A stretch of 64,000 nt of DNA from Acrocarpospora catenulata (GTDB lineage: Bacteria > Actinomycetota > Actinomycetes > Streptosporangiales > Streptosporangiaceae), in contig NZ_JAHCST010000015.1 of assembly GCF_018476525.1 (NCBI RefSeq), positions 1 through 64,000 on the forward strand. Reading direction: 5' to 3'. The notes below the pieces were generated by a model. It did not search any database. It had not been told where the DNA came from and worked only from the letters and a program-made list of their open reading frames with translations. This document shows, in pieces, positions 16,732 through 25,188 of the stretch (its first letter is position 1; each line of letters begins with the position of its first letter). The position numbers were made by a program, and so were the translations under genes.

Positions 16732-18084
16732 TCAGAGACAGGTGATGGCGGACGGCCCCGGCGTGGACGACCCGCCGGCCTGGAACCCGAAGGTCGCCGT
16801 CGCCCCGGCGGCCAGGTTGGTCTGCCAGGACGGACCCCTGATCGTCCAGGTGCTCCCGCTCGTCGTGATCACCGCGTTCCAGGCGCTGGTGAGCGTGACC
16901 CCGGCCGGCGCCGTCCACCGCACGCCCCAGTTGTTCCACGCCGTGGTGCCCGTGTTCCGCACGGTCACATTCGCGTTGAACGCCCCCTGCCAGGAACTGG
17001 CGACCTCATAGGTCACCGAACACCGCGCCACCGCACTGGGCGACGGGCTGGGCGAAGGAGACGGAGACGGTGAAGGCGAGGGAGACGGAGACGGCGAGGG
17101 AGACGGAGACGGCGAGGGAGACGGAGACGGCGAGGGAGACGGCGACGGGGAAGGCCCGTTCGTCGTGTAGGTGACCGGCGTGTAGGCCGGCCCGCAGTTG
17201 GACCCGCAGGACGTGGGCAGGCTGAAGCTGTAGACCCGCCCGTTGTTGATCAGTTGGTCGGACGCGTCCCGCACCCGGATCTGGAACTGCGATCCCCCGG
17301 TCGTCGTCCCGCCGATGACGTACGACTGCCCCATGTCGCCGTTCATCTGCGCGGTCTGCCAGCTCCCGTTGGCGAAGTACTCCACCCCGTGGATCCCGTT
17401 GGCCAGGTGCGACACCGCGATGGCCGGCCACCAGACCTGCGCCCCCTGCAGGAACCCGATCCTGATGTCCCCGCTGTAGCTGGGCGCGGGCACGAACTTC
17501 CAGGTCAGCCGCCGGTTGTTCCAGTGGGCGGGCTCCATGTCCCCCACCGGCGCCCCGTTCTTGACGAACTGGTTCAGCGACGCCTTGGCCAGATCCAGAT
17601 GGTACGGATCATCCCGGCACCACCCGTTGGGGTCCCCGCAGCTGTCGGCCACGATCATGGTGAGCGTGGCCCCGTTGTAGGCGTCGGTCACCCACGACCC
17701 GTTCCGGCAGAACGCCTGCCCGGGTGCCCCGTCGTTGATCCCGGTGCAGTAGTCGGACACGGTCACCTGCACGTACCGCCCGCAGTTGAGCCCGTTGTTC
17801 CACATGCCGGCCTTGGCGAGGTTGGCCCCGGTCAGCGGTCGCGGGTAGAAGTTGTAGTCGCCGGGCGTGTTGTACACGTTCAACGCCACGAAGTGCGGCG
17901 AGTCCAGCTGCCCCTGCGGCAGCCCGCACCCACCGTACGGCGAGCCGAGCGCGTCGAACCAGGTCCCGTTGCCGGTGACGGGATTGACGGGATCCGGCAG
18001 CGCGTGCACCGGTTGTTGCCAGAGCAGAACCGCCAGGCAGAACACCACCAGGGCACCCAGCCGATTCCATTTACGACGGAGCAT
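16732..18084 (-). CDS. Secreted expansin-like protein with C-terminal CBM2
   Basis: 450 residues. Signal peptide ~1-28. Residues ~35-175 form a double-psi beta-barrel like expansins: GTWFDALGSPYGGCG, CGRYVQVTV, VADSCGDPNGWCRDDPYHLDLA, with several Cys for disulfides and the Asp of YHLDLA at the expansin-active position. Residues ~180-300 match the expansin second domain. A Ser-Pro linker (~312-352) leads to CBM2 (~355-450). Bacterial expansins loosen cellulose or cell walls without hydrolysis. Monocistronic, convergent with the SDR gene. Confidence 0.82.
   Translation of the reverse strand: MLRRKWNRLGALVVFCLAVLLWQQPVHALPDPVNPVTGNGTWFDALGSPYGGCGLPQGQLDSPHFVALNVYNTPGDYNFYPRPLTGANLAKAGMWNNGLNCGRYVQVTVSDYCTGINDGAPGQAFCRNGSWVTDAYNGATLTMIVADSCGDPNGWCRDDPYHLDLAKASLNQFVKNGAPVGDMEPAHWNNRRLTWKFVPAPSYSGDIRIGFLQGAQVWWPAIAVSHLANGIHGVEYFANGSWQTAQMNGDMGQSYVIGGTTTGGSQFQIRVRDASDQLINNGRVYSFSLPTSCGSNCGPAYTPVTYTTNGPSPSPSPSPSPSPSPSPSPSPSPSPSPSPSPSPSPSPSPSAVARCSVTYEVASSWQGAFNANVTVRNTGTTAWNNWGVRWTAPAGVTLTSAWNAVITTSGSTWTIRGPSWQTNLAAGATATFGFQAGGSSTPGPSAITCL
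17050..17152 (-). repeat. Tandem 18-base repeat coding a Ser-Pro linker
   Basis: On the plus strand the unit GAGGGAGACGGAGACGGC recurs with little change across about 100 bases. On the coding strand it gives (Ser-Pro)n between the expansin domains and CBM2. Length polymorphism between strains is likely. A shorter relative lies at 5998-6066 in the second chitinase. Confidence 0.8.
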
Positions 18085-18177
18085 GTCCCCTCCCGGGAAG
18101 CCGTAACCGGCCCCACCGTTCTCCCGGCCGCCCCACCGGTCAAGGCCGCACCCCCCGCACCCGGCCCTGACCTGCCA

Positions 18178-18408
18178 GGATTCCCCGTTCGACCTGCACG
18201 TTTCAGAGCGGCCCCGAGAGGCCTACTCGGGGAATCCAGCTCGATCTCAGGGTGATCCCCGATGGCTCACGGGGTTGCGGAACGGAAGGCTTCGAGTAGC
18301 CGCCAAGCCGGGGCGAGGCAGCGGAAATCTCCCGTTTCCTGGCCGGATGCCCGAATGAGGGCTTCCGGCCATCACGCCATGGCTTCATGCGGATGAGAGG
18401 GGAGTCGC
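18178..18408 (+). promoter_or_regulatory. Structured leader before the DMT permease gene
   Basis: No gene. Contains inverted repeats GGATTCCCCG (18178-18187)/CGGGGAATCC (18228-18237), CCCCG/CGGGG around 18256-18274, and CCGGATGCCC/GGGCTTCCGG (18341-18366), then a GAGGGGAG ribosome binding site before ATG 18409. It matches no riboswitch class that I recognise. Could be a structured 5' leader or terminators of opposing transcripts. Confidence 0.35.
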
Positions 18409-19215
18409 ATGACTGTGCTGGCGGCGGCCGTGGCGCTGGTGGGATCGATGTTCTTCGCGCTCGGCGCGGCGTTTCAGCAGTTCGAGGCGGCCACCGGTAA
18501 CGAGTCCAGCCTGCGGGTGCTGCTACGCCGCCCGCGCTGGCTGCTCGGCGGGGCCGCCATCACCGTCGGCGCCGGTCTGCACATCTTCGCGCTGAGCCTG
18601 GGCCCGCTCACCGTGGTGCAACCGATGGGCGTGGCCAGCCTGCTCTTCGCGCTGCCGATCGCCGCCGCGCTGCACGGCCGCCGCCCGGCCAGGGGCGAGC
18701 TGGCCGCCGCCTGCGCGGTGAGCGCCGGATTGATCGCCCTGGTGCTGATGGTCCCCAAGGCCACCGAGCCGCCCCACCTGAGCGGCCCCGCCGGAGCCTT
18801 CCTCCTGGCCTCGGCCGCGCTGGCCGCGCTGCTCTGCTGGGGTCTGGCCGCCCGCGCCGCCCCCGCGGCCAGGACCGCGCTGCTGGCGGTCGGCGCCGGG
18901 GTGATGTACGGCGCCACCGCCACCCTGGTCCGGGTCCTGGTGGAGGGCGCCCGCTGGGACCTCTGGCTGATCGCCGCGATCCCGCTGCCCGCCCTGGTGG
19001 CGCTGATGCTGCTCCAGCGGGCGTACGCGGTGGGGCACTTCGGGGTGGCGTTCGCGGCCCTCCAGGTGAGCGACCCGCTGACCGCGGTCACCTTCGGCGC
19101 CCTGCTCCTCGACGAACCCCTGCCGTCCAACGGCCTGGCCGCGCTCGCCGCCGCCACGCTGGCCGGGGCCGGCACGGTCGCCCTGGCCCGCACCACTCCC
19201 CTGAAATCCCCCTGA
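18409..19215 (+). CDS. DMT superfamily permease
   Basis: 268 residues, nine to ten helices in two EamA-like repeats. Conserved pieces are LGPLTVVQPMGVASLLFALPIAA (~65-87) and FAALQVSDPLTAVTFGALLLDEPL (~220-243), the latter typical of NIPA/DMT proteins. Substrate unknown (metabolite or magnesium). First gene of a three-gene run with the GT4 glycosyltransferase (12 bases downstream) and the DUF998 protein. Confidence 0.82.
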   Translation: MTVLAAAVALVGSMFFALGAAFQQFEAATGNESSLRVLLRRPRWLLGGAAITVGAGLHIFALSLGPLTVVQPMGVASLLFALPIAAALHGRRPARGELAAACAVSAGLIALVLMVPKATEPPHLSGPAGAFLLASAALAALLCWGLAARAAPAARTALLAVGAGVMYGATATLVRVLVEGARWDLWLIAAIPLPALVALMLLQRAYAVGHFGVAFAALQVSDPLTAVTFGALLLDEPLPSNGLAALAAATLAGAGTVALARTTPLKSP

Positions 19216-19227
19216 TCGGAGCCCGAT

Positions 19228-20427
19228 ATGACCATGCCCGCCCCGCAGGCCGAAGCGCTCGCCGTACGGCCGAGGCGGATCCTCATCGCCACCGACACCT
19301 ACCCGCCCGACGTGAACGGCGCCGCGTACTTCACCTACCGGCTGGCCACGGGACTGGCGGCGCGCGGTGCTGAGGTACACGTGGTCTGCGCCTCCGACGA
19401 CGGCCCGCCGCGCACCGAGACGGTGGACGGGGTGCGGCTGCACCGGCTGCGCTCGGCCCGGCTGATGGTGCACCCGACCATGCGGGTGACCGTCCCGGCC
19501 GGGCTGACCCGCACGGTCTCCCGGCTGATCGAGCGCATCGGGCCGGACGTGGTGCACACCCAGGGCCACTTCGTGGTGGGCCGGGCGGCGGTGGCGGCGG
19601 CCAGGGACCGGGTGCCGGTGGTGGCCACCAACCACTTCATGCCGGACAACCTCTTCCAGTTCGCGCACATCCCCGGACGGCTGCGCACCGGGGTGGGGAA
19701 CCTGGCCTGGCGGGACTTCAGCCGGGTGTTCGCCCGCGCCGACCACATCACCACCCCCACCCCGATCGCCGCCGGGCTGCTCACCGAGAAGGGGTTCCGC
19801 CGCAAGGTGGAGGCGGTCTCCTGCGGCATCGACCTGCGCCGCTTCCAGCCGCAGCCCCGGCAGTGGGCCCGGCGGCGGTTCGGCGTGCCGGACCGCCCGA
19901 CCATCCTGTTCGTCGGCCGGCTGGACGAGGAGAAGCGCCTGGAGGAGCTGGTCCGCGCACTGCCGCTGGTGGTCAACGAGGTGGACGCGCAGGTGGTGCT
20001 GGTCGGCGCGGGCAACCGCCGGGAGGCGCTGGAGCGGCTGGCCGCGCGCATCGGGGTGGGCGAGCGGGTGCGCTTCCTCGGCTTCGTGCCGGACGCGGAC
20101 CTGCCGCAGGTCTACTCGACCGCCGACGTGTTCGCCATGCCCGGGGTGGCCGAGTTGCAGAGCATCGCCACGCTGGAGGCGATGGCCAGCGGGCTCCCGG
20201 TGGTCGCGGCGGACGCGATGGCGCTGCCGCACCTGATCGACGGCAACGGCTTCCTGTACCAGCCGGGGGACGTGCACGAGCTGGCCCGGCATCTGGTGAC
20301 CGTGCTGGCCTCGGAGGAACTGCGGGCCCGGCTGGGGCGGGCCAGCCTGGCGCTGGCCGCACAGCACGACCACGAACGTTCGCTGGCCCGGTTCGAGGAG
20401 ATCTACACGGAGGTGGCACGCGTATGA
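19228..20427 (+). CDS. GT4 family glycosyltransferase
   Basis: 399 residues, GT-B fold. N-terminal IATDTYPPDVNGAAYFTYRLA and HTQGHFVVGRAA form the acceptor half. ILFVGRLDEEKRLEELVRALP and VFAMPGVAELQSIATLEAMASGLPVVA give the C-terminal donor site with the E-x7-E motif. Family members transfer mannose or glucose from GDP- or UDP-sugars to lipids such as diacylglycerol or phosphatidylinositol. Donor and acceptor cannot be set here. GGAG precedes ATG 19228. Stop overlaps the next start (ATGA). Confidence 0.87.
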   Translation: MTMPAPQAEALAVRPRRILIATDTYPPDVNGAAYFTYRLATGLAARGAEVHVVCASDDGPPRTETVDGVRLHRLRSARLMVHPTMRVTVPAGLTRTVSRLIERIGPDVVHTQGHFVVGRAAVAAARDRVPVVATNHFMPDNLFQFAHIPGRLRTGVGNLAWRDFSRVFARADHITTPTPIAAGLLTEKGFRRKVEAVSCGIDLRRFQPQPRQWARRRFGVPDRPTILFVGRLDEEKRLEELVRALPLVVNEVDAQVVLVGAGNRREALERLAARIGVGERVRFLGFVPDADLPQVYSTADVFAMPGVAELQSIATLEAMASGLPVVAADAMALPHLIDGNGFLYQPGDVHELARHLVTVLASEELRARLGRASLALAAQHDHERSLARFEEIYTEVARV

Positions 20428-21071
20428 GGCGACTGGCGATGGTGGGGCCCGGCCTGGCGCTGGCCGTGATGGGAGTGCTCCACCTGGCCTTCCCCGGGGT
20501 GGTGGACCCGCTGAGCGGGCTGCTCAGCGACTACGCGCTGGGGGACCGCACGGGGGCGCTGTTCCTGCTGGGCATGCTGGCGCTGGCCGCCGGGTCCTGC
20601 GCCGCCGCGTACACGCTGGCCCAGTGGGACCCGATCAGGTCGGCGGCGGCCCGGGTGCTGCTGCTGGTGGCCTCGGCGGGTCTGGTGCTGTCGGCCCTGT
20701 TCCCGACCGACCCCGCCCCGGACGTGAGCTCGCTGTCCGGCGAGATCCACCGCTGGTCCACCGCGCTGGTCTTCACCGCCATCCCCGGCGCCGGCTGGAT
20801 CCTGGCCAGGCAGTCCCGCCGCCCGCTCCCCCTGGTCCGGGCGCTCAGCCTGGCCAGCGTCATGATCCTGGCGTCGTTCCTGCTCAGCCACCCCGGCTCG
20901 CCGGTGGCCGAGCTGCTCGGCGGACCGGCGTTCTACGGGCTGCTGGAACGGGCGCTGGTGGTGGCGGAGATCGCGCTGCTGATTGTGATGGGCGGGACGA
21001 ACGCCCTGGAACGCCCGACAACAAGTAAAGAACTACCGGATCAGGCCCATTTCGCGAGAAGTGTTGGTTAA
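20424..21071 (+). CDS. DUF998 family membrane protein
   Basis: 215 residues, six helices. Family features: an early LLSDYALGDRTGALFLLGML, DPAPDVSSLSGEIHRWSTALVF with the conserved HRWSTAL helix, and a last helix before a polar tail. Function unknown. ATG 20424 overlaps the GT4 stop by 4 bases, so the two are coupled; an envelope lipid role is inferred only from that. Confidence 0.8.
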   Translation: MRRLAMVGPGLALAVMGVLHLAFPGVVDPLSGLLSDYALGDRTGALFLLGMLALAAGSCAAAYTLAQWDPIRSAAARVLLLVASAGLVLSALFPTDPAPDVSSLSGEIHRWSTALVFTAIPGAGWILARQSRRPLPLVRALSLASVMILASFLLSHPGSPVAELLGGPAFYGLLERALVVAEIALLIVMGGTNALERPTTSKELPDQAHFARSVG

Positions 21072-21081
21072 TGTCCTATCC

Positions 21082-21978
21082 ATGTCCGCTGGACTCAACG
21101 ACCCCCGCATCCAGACCGTAACGGGCGCCCTGCCCGCCGCTGTGATCGACGGGCAGATCCTGCCACACGAGCACCTGCGCACCGACACCCGCTGGGGGAT
21201 CGGCGTGGACTCCGACCCCGGGCGCTGGCTGGACGAGGAGAGCTACGTCACCGCCGAGCTGAAGAGGCAGGGCCGGGAGCACGAGCTCACCCTGGTGGTG
21301 GACCACACCGGCCTGGGCGCGGCCAGGGACGCCGCGGCGCTGGCCCGCGTGTCGGCCGGCAGCCGGGTGGCCGTGGTGGCCGCCACCGGCTACGCCGCCG
21401 AGCCCTTCGCCGGGGACCTGATCCGCCGGTTCGGGGTGGACGACCTCACCGGCGACCTGCTCCACGAGATCGGCGCCGGTCTGGACGGGACCAGCTCCCG
21501 CCCCGGCCTGATCGTGGCCGCCGCCTGGCAGGAGACCCCCACCACCGCCGAGGAGCGGGCCACCGTGGCGGCGGCCCGCGCCGCGATCCGCACCGGGCTG
21601 CCGCTGGCCGCCCACGGCCCCGGCGGGCTGAGCCTGCTGGAGACGCTGCTGACCAGCGGGGTGCCCGCGGCCAGGGTGAGCGTGCGGACCGGCGACCAGC
21701 TGGTACAGCGCAAGATCGCCGAATCCGGCTGCTACGTGAGCGTCACCGCCGCCGACGACGTGCTCGCCCTGCTGGAGGCCGGGCACGCCGCCCGCACGCT
21801 GCTGAGCAGCGGGGTCGGCCGCCAGCGCGAGCTGGCCGGGTACGGCGGCGACGGCTACGCCCGGCTGTTCCACCGGGTGCTGCCCGCGCTCACCCGGGCG
21901 GGCGTGGATCCGGCCACGCTCCGGCTGATCACCCGGGAGAACCCGCTGCGCTGGCTCGCGGTGCCAGGTACGCGCTGA
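21082..21978 (+). CDS. Degenerate phosphotriesterase-family protein
   Basis: 298 residues. The fold is recognisable: IQTVTGALP then LPHEHL (HxH metal ligands), VVDHTGLGAARDAAALARVSAG, VAATGYAAEPF, and C-terminal RLITRENPLRWLA. However the carboxylated Lys strand reads GLIVAAAW, the GH motif of strand 6 reads VSVRTGDQ with no His, and the strand-8 Asp is replaced in LLSSGVGRQ. Only HxH and the His of AAHGPGG remain. The binuclear site is probably lost. ATG 21082 follows TAATGT by 7 bases (leaderless); GTG 21061 is a weaker alternative. Overlaps the convergent hydrolase gene by 50 bases. Confidence 0.75.
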   Translation: MSAGLNDPRIQTVTGALPAAVIDGQILPHEHLRTDTRWGIGVDSDPGRWLDEESYVTAELKRQGREHELTLVVDHTGLGAARDAAALARVSAGSRVAVVAATGYAAEPFAGDLIRRFGVDDLTGDLLHEIGAGLDGTSSRPGLIVAAAWQETPTTAEERATVAAARAAIRTGLPLAAHGPGGLSLLETLLTSGVPAARVSVRTGDQLVQRKIAESGCYVSVTAADDVLALLEAGHAARTLLSSGVGRQRELAGYGGDGYARLFHRVLPALTRAGVDPATLRLITRENPLRWLAVPGTR

Positions 21979-22837
21979 GGAAGTCCACGGTCGCGTCCAC
22001 CGCCTGGGTGAGGTACGGCTCGGTGTCGTACAGGTCGATGTGCAGCTTGGCGTCCAGCCAGACCAGGCGTTTCGGCTCGTCCAGACGGGCGTGCACGGCG
22101 TGCGCGCCCTCGGGGGAACAGTAGGCGTCCACCACCCCGTGCACCAGCAGCGCCGGTTTCGGGGAGAGGAAGTCGGCGCCCATCAGGTTGTCCATGGTGA
22201 TGAGCTCGCGCACCGACGCGGTGGTCACCTCGTTGACCCAGGTCGGGGTGGCGCCGCGTTCGGTGCCGTAGTAGGCGAAGGGCTCGTCGCCGGACATCGC
22301 GCCGCCCTCGCCCACGGCGGGCTGGTAGTCGACCGTGCCGGTCAGGTCCTGGCGGGCCAGCACCTCGCCGAAGTCGGCCAGCGCGCCCGCGTAGCCGTCC
22401 GCGCCGAAGCCCTCGCGCATCGTGTACGGGGAGTTGTAGGCGCCCGCGATGCCCACGAAGACCTTCACCCGGGGGTCGAAGGCGGCGAACTTCAGCGCGT
22501 ACCCGCCGCCCAGGCAGATGCCCACCGCGCCGATGCGCTCGGCGTCCACCTCGGGGCGGGTGCGCAGGAAGCCCACGGCGGCCCGCAGGTCGTCCAGTTT
22601 GCCCTGCGGGTCCTCGTGCCGGCGCGGCTCCCCGCCCGACTCGCCGAAGTTGCGGTGGTCGAAGGCCAGGGTGAGGTAGCCGTGGGCGGTCAGGCGTTCC
22701 GCGTACAGGCCGGTGACCTGCTCTTTCACGCCGGTGAATGGGCCGGTGAAGACCAGGGCGGGGTGCGGGCCCGGACCGTCCGGGACCCGCAGCTCGCCGA
22801 CCAAGGGGATCGTGCCCGCGTTGAACTCGACTCTCAT
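21929..22837 (-). CDS. Dienelactone-hydrolase-like alpha/beta hydrolase
   Basis: 302 residues. The nucleophile elbow GICLGGGYA carries Cys instead of Ser, as in dienelactone hydrolases. Asp in GVVDAYCSPEG and His in AKLHIDLYD complete a Cys-Asp-His triad. N-terminal PALVFTGPFTGVKEQV gives the oxyanion region; FDHRNFGESGGEPR follows. Cytosolic. Substrate unknown, possibly a lactone or ester. Convergent with and overlapping the phosphotriesterase homologue. Confidence 0.82.
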   Translation of the reverse strand: MRVEFNAGTIPLVGELRVPDGPGPHPALVFTGPFTGVKEQVTGLYAERLTAHGYLTLAFDHRNFGESGGEPRRHEDPQGKLDDLRAAVGFLRTRPEVDAERIGAVGICLGGGYALKFAAFDPRVKVFVGIAGAYNSPYTMREGFGADGYAGALADFGEVLARQDLTGTVDYQPAVGEGGAMSGDEPFAYYGTERGATPTWVNEVTTASVRELITMDNLMGADFLSPKPALLVHGVVDAYCSPEGAHAVHARLDEPKRLVWLDAKLHIDLYDTEPYLTQAVDATVDFLSAYLAPRASAAGSPG

Positions 22838-22877
22838 GCCCCCCAGTGTCTCTGCATTAGAAATCCACGTCTGCGCC

Positions 22878-24275
22878 CTAGGAGTCGAATCCGAGCCCGA
22901 CGCGGTCCAGGGTGCGCAACCACAGGTTCCGCCGCCCGCCGTTGGCGTCGGCCCGGGCCAGCGACCAGCGGGTGAGCTGGATGACCCCGGACCTGACGGG
23001 TTCCGGCGGGAACGGCACCGGCTTCTCCCGGACCATGCGGAGCCGGGTGCGCTCGGTGACCCGGCCGTCCAGCAGGTCCAGCATCACGTTGGCGCCGAAC
23101 CTGGTGGCGGCCACCCCGAGCCCGGTGTAGCCCACCGCGTACGCCAGGCGGGAGCCGTACCCGGTGCCGAAGAAGGCGGAGAAGCGGCTGCAGGTGTCGA
23201 TGACGCCGCCCCACTTGTGGGAGAAGCGCACCTCCTCCAGCTGGGGGAAGGTCTCGTAGAAGTGCTCGGCCAGGGTGTGGAAGGTGGTGTCGCGCTGGTC
23301 GTAGTGCACGCGCACCCGCCCGCCGTTGTAGTAGACGGCGTCGTAGCCGCCCCACAGGATGCTGTTGTCGTCGGTCAGCCGGTAGTAGTGGAACTGGTTG
23401 GCCGAGTCGCCGATGCCCTGCCGGTTCCGCCAGCCGATGGAGTCCAGCTGGGCGGGGGTGAGCGGCTCGGTCATCAGGGCGTAGTCGTAGACGGGGGCCA
23501 GGTAGTGGCGCAGCCGCCGCAGCAGCGGGGAGAACGCGCCGGTGCCCAGGGCCACCCTGGCGGCGCGGACCGTGCCGTAGCGGGCGGTCAGCCGCAAAGC
23601 CGGGCCGTCCCTGGTGATCTGGCGGATCGGGGAGTGCTCGTAGATGCGCACCCCGAGGGACAGGCAGGCCTGGCGCAGCCCCCAGGCCAGCCGGGCCGGG
23701 TCGATCATGGCGCAGTCGCCGCGCTCCCAGACTCCGGCGATGTAGGTGGGCGAGTGGACCTCGGCCTGGACCTGGTCGCGGTCCAGGTACTGGATGTCGG
23801 CGCCCAGCTCGCGGCCGATGGTGTGCGCCTCGCGCATGCCGTCCAGCTGCCACTCCTCGGTGGCCACGTTCAGCTCGCCGGTGCGCTCGAAGGAGCAGTC
23901 GATGCCGTAGCGCTCGATGGTCTGCTCGATCTCGTTGAAGTTCTCCACGCCCAGCCGGTGCAGCTCGGCGATCTCGTACGGCCAGCGTTCCAGGCCGTTG
24001 CCGAGCCCGTGGGTCAGGCTGGCGTGGCAGAACCCGCCGTTGCGCCCGCTGGCCGCCCAGCCCACGCGCTGCCCTTCCAGCAGCACCACGTCCCGGCCGG
24101 GGTCGCGCTCCTTGGCCAGCAGGGCCGTCCAGAGTCCGGAGAAGCCGCCGCCCACGATGGCGAGATCGGCCTGGGTATGGCCGAAGATCCGCGGCAGCGG
24201 CTCCGGCTCGAAAGGATCCTCATGCAGCCAGTACGGCTTACGCTCCGCATCCGCGAGCGCCTTCAGCGGATCCAT
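22878..24275 (-). CDS. FAD-dependent amine oxidoreductase, PuuB/DAO type
   Basis: 465 residues. FAD-binding DLAIVGGGFSGLWTALLA (~36-54) with GxGxxG, then the GG-doublet motif RVGWAASGRNGGFCH (~78-92), and C-terminal YAVGYTGLGVAATRFGANVM that closes the flavin site. This matches the gamma-glutamylputrescine oxidase/glycine oxidase family, which oxidises a C-N bond to aldehyde or imine, ammonia and H2O2. The neighbouring polyamine importer and aminobutyraldehyde dehydrogenase make a polyamine-derived amine the likely substrate. It has AAGGGAAG before ATG 24275 but is separated from potC by a terminator. Confidence 0.87.
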   Translation of the reverse strand: MDPLKALADAERKPYWLHEDPFEPEPLPRIFGHTQADLAIVGGGFSGLWTALLAKERDPGRDVVLLEGQRVGWAASGRNGGFCHASLTHGLGNGLERWPYEIAELHRLGVENFNEIEQTIERYGIDCSFERTGELNVATEEWQLDGMREAHTIGRELGADIQYLDRDQVQAEVHSPTYIAGVWERGDCAMIDPARLAWGLRQACLSLGVRIYEHSPIRQITRDGPALRLTARYGTVRAARVALGTGAFSPLLRRLRHYLAPVYDYALMTEPLTPAQLDSIGWRNRQGIGDSANQFHYYRLTDDNSILWGGYDAVYYNGGRVRVHYDQRDTTFHTLAEHFYETFPQLEEVRFSHKWGGVIDTCSRFSAFFGTGYGSRLAYAVGYTGLGVAATRFGANVMLDLLDGRVTERTRLRMVREKPVPFPPEPVRSGVIQLTRWSLARADANGGRRNLWLRTLDRVGLGFDS

Positions 24276-24365
24276 ACATTTTCACTTCCCTTACGAAGAT
24301 ATCGAGATTTGTACGGGGTCCCCCCGGGTTTGTGCCGATCTCACCTCTCTCAAGAATCCGGAAAA

Positions 24366-24391
24366 CCCCCCTCCCGAACCCGGGAGGGGGG
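24366..24391 (-). terminator. Intrinsic terminator after potC
   Basis: Perfect 11-base stem CCCCCCTCCCG (24366-24376)/CGGGAGGGGGG (24381-24391), loop of 4, followed on the minus strand by TTTTCC. It ends the importer operon 12 bases past the potC stop and should lower expression of the oxidase downstream. Confidence 0.85.
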
Positions 24392-24402
24392 CTGACAGCG
24401 AG

Positions 24403-25188
24403 CTATCTGGCCCGTCGCCTGGCTGACACCGAATTGGCGATCGCGACCAGCGCGCCCAGCGCGAAGATCAGCGTCCCCATCACGTTCACCTGCGCGGGAA
24501 TGCCCACCTTGACCGACCCGATGATCCAGAGCGGGAAGGTCTGGGTGGAGCCGTTGACGAAACTGGTCACCACGTAGTCGTCGATGGACAGCGCGAAGGC
24601 CAGCATCGCGCCCGCCGCCACGCCCGGCATGATCGACGGCAGGGTGACCAGCCGGAAGGTGTCCCAGGTGCTCGCCCCGAGGTCGCGGGCGGCCTCCTCC
24701 AGCGACGGATCCAGCACCACCACCCGGGCCCGCACCGTCACCACCACGAAGGCCAGCGAGAAGAGCGTGTGCGCCACGATGATCGTCAGATGCCCGCGCG
24801 GCGCGTTGGCCGACACGAACAGGGACAGCAGCGAGGCGCCCATCACCAGCTCGGGGGTGGAGATGGCGGCGAAGATCAGGAAGTTGGTGAACCCCTTGCC
24901 CCGGAACCGGTAGCGGCCCACGGCCAGGCCGAGCAGCGTGCCCAGCACGGTGGCCAGAATCGTGCTGGCCACCGCGATCACGATCGAGTTGATCAGGGCC
25001 TCGGTGAGCCCGTCGATCTCGAACAGCTGCTGGTACCACTTGAGGGTGAACCCCTGCCAGGACGTGTTCGACTTGCTCTTCTTGTCGTTGAAGCCGAACA
25101 TGATCATCACGGCGATGGGCGAGGCCAGCCAGAGGATGATCAGCCAGGTGTAGAGGTAGAGCAGGCGGTCGCCGAACCGGGTCCTCAT
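24403..25188 (-). CDS. potC: Polyamine ABC importer permease, PotC-like
   Basis: 261 residues, six helices. The EAA loop reads EEAARDLGASTWDTFRLVTLP (~165-185), the contact with PotA. N-terminal loop FNDKKSKSNTSWQGFTLKWYQQLF is typical of PotC. Forms the channel with PotB. ATG 25188 overlaps the potB stop by 4 bases. Confidence 0.92.
   Translation of the reverse strand: MRTRFGDRLLYLYTWLIILWLASPIAVMIMFGFNDKKSKSNTSWQGFTLKWYQQLFEIDGLTEALINSIVIAVASTILATVLGTLLGLAVGRYRFRGKGFTNFLIFAAISTPELVMGASLLSLFVSANAPRGHLTIIVAHTLFSLAFVVVTVRARVVVLDPSLEEAARDLGASTWDTFRLVTLPSIMPGVAAGAMLAFALSIDDYVVTSFVNGSTQTFPLWIIGSVKVGIPAQVNVMGTLIFALGALVAIANSVSARRRAR

Noticed and set aside
17050-17152. CRISPR-like array
   Set aside because: The repeats are contiguous without spacers and encode a Ser-Pro linker.
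19335-20373. Long frames antisense to the GT4 glycosyltransferase
   Set aside because: Typical high-GC antisense shadows; no conserved motif in contrast to the GT-B motifs on the plus strand.
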